The notes under the pieces are model-generated. The model had not been told where the DNA came from and made no database searches. It worked only from the letters and a program-made list of their open reading frames with translations. A stretch of 7,729 nucleotides of DNA, from positions 1 to 7,729 of the forward strand of contig JALVBA010000221.1 of NCBI GenBank assembly GCA_027010905.1, given 5' to 3'. Each line of letters starts with the position of its first letter. Position 1 is the stretch's first letter. Position numbers and translations under genes: made by a program. Positions 5,701 to 7,729 of this stretch are shown here, piece after piece. This DNA comes from Marinilabiliaceae bacterium. Lineage in GTDB: Bacteria > Bacteroidota > Bacteroidia > Bacteroidales > Marinilabiliaceae.

Positions 5701-7729
5701 ATGATTCGCAGAGAACATAAAGTGAAAAACACATTAGTTTTTAAAAAGTGGCAGTCAAAGAGTTATGCCATATTTGCCACTCTGGGAAGAGAGGTTAAGA
5801 TACTCTTTTTAGCCACTGCCTACTTTTCTGTTTTTGGTTGTATGCAAACATTGGCTCAGGTTAGCAGCGATACAATAGGTAGAATAATCAGCCTGAACGA
5901 GGTGCAGGTCTCTGCACGGCGCTCTCCATCCTTGTACTCAGAGGTGGGGAGGGTAATAACTATTATCTCAAAGCAGGAGATATCAACCATTCCTGTGCAA
6001 AGCGTTGACGAACTGTTGCGATATGCTGTTGGCATTGACGTTCGTCAGCGGGGGCCTGTAGGAATACAGTCGGACATCTCAGTCCGGGGCGGCTCTTTTA
6101 ATCAGGTAATTATACTTCTGAACGGGATAAACATTACTGACCCTCAAACCGGCCATCACAACCTAAACCTACCTGTTGATCTCCAAAATATACAAAGAAT
6201 AGAAATCCTCGAAGGCCCCGGAGCAAGAGTATACGGGCCAAATGCATTTAGCGGTGCAATAAATATTATCACCTCCGACATTAAAGAAAAGAGTTTTAGA
6301 GCCCGGGCAATGGGCGGCCAGTACGGATTGTACAATGTAGGCGTTAACTCTACCCTCGTTTCAAAAAAGTTTAATAATTATTTTGCAGGCAGCTTCTCAA
6401 GTAGTGACGGATATATTGAGAATACAGATTTTAAAACACTACACCTCTTTTACAATGGTAAGCTGCAATTGGGAAGTGAGACTCTCGACTTTCAGGCAGG
6501 TTACTCGAATAAAGCTTTTGGGGCAAACTCCTTTTACACTCCCAAATTCCCCGACCAGTTTGAACAGATAAAAACTACCTTTATATCTGTTAAGTCAACC
6601 TTTGGCAACCGGATTAAAATAACCCCGGCACTCTATTGGAGGCGAAATCAGGATAGATTTGAACTATTCAGAAACGAGTTGCCTGACTGGTATGCAGGCC
6701 ACAATTATCATATGACGGATATTTTTGGAGGAACCCTGAATTTTGTTATCCCCTGGTTGTTGGGTAAAACATCTTTTGGCGGAGAGGTGCGTAGCGAGAG
6801 TATCTGGAGCAACAACATTGGTAACGATGTAGATAATCCAAAGCCTGTACCGGGTGAGCCGTGTGCAGTTTTTGACAAATTTTTCAGTCGTGTTAATAAC
6901 TCATTTTTTCTGGAGCATGTTTTTGTGATTAATAAGTTTTCCTTTTCGGCAGGTGTGCTGTTGAATAATAACTCTTCTCTTGATGAAGCTCTTCAACTCT
7001 TTCCCGGTATGGATGCAAGCTATTGGATTAGCTCCAGATTTAAGATATTTGCAAGTATCAACAATTCGTTGAGGTTACCCACATTTACGGAGTTGTTCTA
7101 TTCCGGCCCGTTTAATCTTGGCAACGAAAATCTTAAGCCCGAGGAGGCTGTAACCTATGAGGGAGGCGGTAGCTACGTTACAGGTCTCATGGAGAACAAA
7201 CTCACGGTGTTTCATCGCAAATCAAGCAATCTTATCGATTGGGGTAGGATAGGGGATGAGGAGAAGTATGTTACTCGTAACCTTTCTGAGATGAACTCCA
7301 CAGGTGTTGAACTCTCATCAACGGTTAATTTGCAAAAGATATTTCAGAATCAAACTCTCTTTCAGTCATTTGATTTTGGATACAATTACGTCATTCAGGA
7401 TAAAGATATCCTTCCGGACTATGAATCGGTTTATGTGCTCGATTACCTAAGGCATAAACTTTACCTCGGTGTTAAAAACAGACTATTTTCTAAACTGACA
7501 TTTAACATCAGCATGCTCTATCAGGACAGAAACGGCACTTACAGTGCATACACTATTCAGGATGGTTCGTTTGTTCAGGTACAAAGAGAGTATGAGCCTT
7601 TTGTTACTGTTGATGCAAGGCTACAATGGACGGCAGAAAAGTACATGCTATTTCTTGATATCAACAATCTGTTGAATAAACAGTATTTTGACATCGGCAG
7701 TGTACAACAATCCGGTATCTGGGTAAAGG
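5701..7729 (+). CDS. TonB-dependent outer-membrane receptor, BtuB/siderophore-receptor type (3' end cut by window)
   Basis: An unbroken frame of 676 codons runs to the window edge. Residues 1-33 form a basic N-terminal extension (with KKWQSKSYAIFATLGREVK at 15-33), followed by a hydrophobic signal core (34-47) and likely cleavage near TLAQ. The TonB box is LNEVQVSA (65-72). The plug spans about 80-195, with SVRGGSFNQV (127-136), TDPQTGHHN (146-154), ILEGPGARVYGPNAFSGA (169-186) and INIIT (187-191). The beta barrel follows, with the typical late motif GNENLKPEE (474-482) and a C-terminal DINNLLNKQYF block (653-663). It has no carboxypeptidase-like or SusC-type N-terminal domain. At this length only the last barrel strand seems to be missing. 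Such receptors use TonB-ExbBD energy to import corrinoids, iron chelates or similar ligands; the ligand is not readable here. ATG 5701 is chosen for frame and leader length, but GTG 5722 (MKNTLVFKKW) is a real alternative. It is divergent from the leftward operon. Confidence 0.9.
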   Translation, partial: MIRREHKVKNTLVFKKWQSKSYAIFATLGREVKILFLATAYFSVFGCMQTLAQVSSDTIGRIISLNEVQVSARRSPSLYSEVGRVITIISKQEISTIPVQSVDELLRYAVGIDVRQRGPVGIQSDISVRGGSFNQVIILLNGINITDPQTGHHNLNLPVDLQNIQRIEILEGPGARVYGPNAFSGAINIITSDIKEKSFRARAMGGQYGLYNVGVNSTLVSKKFNNYFAGSFSSSDGYIENTDFKTLHLFYNGKLQLGSETLDFQAGYSNKAFGANSFYTPKFPDQFEQIKTTFISVKSTFGNRIKITPALYWRRNQDRFELFRNELPDWYAGHNYHMTDIFGGTLNFVIPWLLGKTSFGGEVRSESIWSNNIGNDVDNPKPVPGEPCAVFDKFFSRVNNSFFLEHVFVINKFSFSAGVLLNNNSSLDEALQLFPGMDASYWISSRFKIFASINNSLRLPTFTELFYSGPFNLGNENLKPEEAVTYEGGGSYVTGLMENKLTVFHRKSSNLIDWGRIGDEEKYVTRNLSEMNSTGVELSSTVNLQKIFQNQTLFQSFDFGYNYVIQDKDILPDYESVYVLDYLRHKLYLGVKNRLFSKLTFNISMLYQDRNGTYSAYTIQDGSFVQVQREYEPFVTVDARLQWTAEKYMLFLDINNLLNKQYFDIGSVQQSGIWVK

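Noticed and set aside
5556..5820. Cobalamin riboswitch before the receptor, suggested by GCCACT motifs at 5777 and 5812
   Set aside because: The motifs lie inside the receptor coding sequence, the 145-bp leader is too short, and the other conserved riboswitch blocks are absent.
5830..5841. Lipobox-like VFGC at residues 44-47 of the receptor
   Set aside because: The -2 residue is a poor fit, the protein is a TonB-dependent barrel, and a normal signal cleavage site (TLAQ) follows directly.
6383..6571. 62-codon open frame inside the receptor gene
   Set aside because: It is an out-of-frame shadow of a continuous, well-matched TonB receptor reading frame.

Overview
The window reads as chromosomal DNA from a member of the Bacteroidota, most likely order Bacteroidales. 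The evidence is AT-rich intergenic DNA, start codons without Shine-Dalgarno sequences, a promoter -7 box of the TAnnTTTG type, a DUF4465 lipoprotein, a DUF4097-type beta-repeat envelope protein, a multidomain TlpA-like redoxin, and a TonB-dependent receptor with the long charged N-terminal extension I associate with Bacteroidales receptors. No RNA genes, CRISPR array or intact mobile element were seen.

Layout. Positions 1-201 are non-coding and hold two imperfect inverted repeats downstream of the last minus-strand gene. From 5555 down to 202 four genes run in the same direction on the minus strand and probably form one transcription unit: an exported DUF4097-like beta-repeat protein (5555-4488), a cytoplasmic Xaa-Pro aminopeptidase (4400-2619), an exported thioredoxin-fold protein with a CGHC active site (2591-1167), and a DUF4465 lipoprotein (1170-202) whose ATG overlaps the preceding stop codon. 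The 87-bp gap between the first two genes holds three 8-bp tandem repeats and a purine-rich low-complexity tract. Positions 5556-5700 form a short divergent promoter region with a good Bacteroidetes-type -7 box facing left and a perfect 16-bp palindrome on the receptor side. From 5701 to the window end a TonB-dependent outer-membrane receptor of the BtuB/siderophore-receptor type reads rightwards; it is open for 676 codons and is cut by the window edge, probably a few residues before its natural stop.

How the genes may work together. Three of the leftward genes and the receptor all act in the envelope. A DUF4465 lipoprotein near a BtuB-like receptor is reminiscent of Bacteroidales corrinoid (vitamin B12) or other micronutrient uptake loci, but no cobalamin riboswitch is visible and the ligand cannot be read from the sequence. 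The peptidase is a housekeeping-type enzyme that probably only shares the transcript. I do not see a clear new defence or mobile system here. The most unusual signals are the receptor's N-terminal extension, the palindrome in the divergent promoter, the tandem repeat directly before the peptidase start, and the redoxin-lipoprotein coupling.
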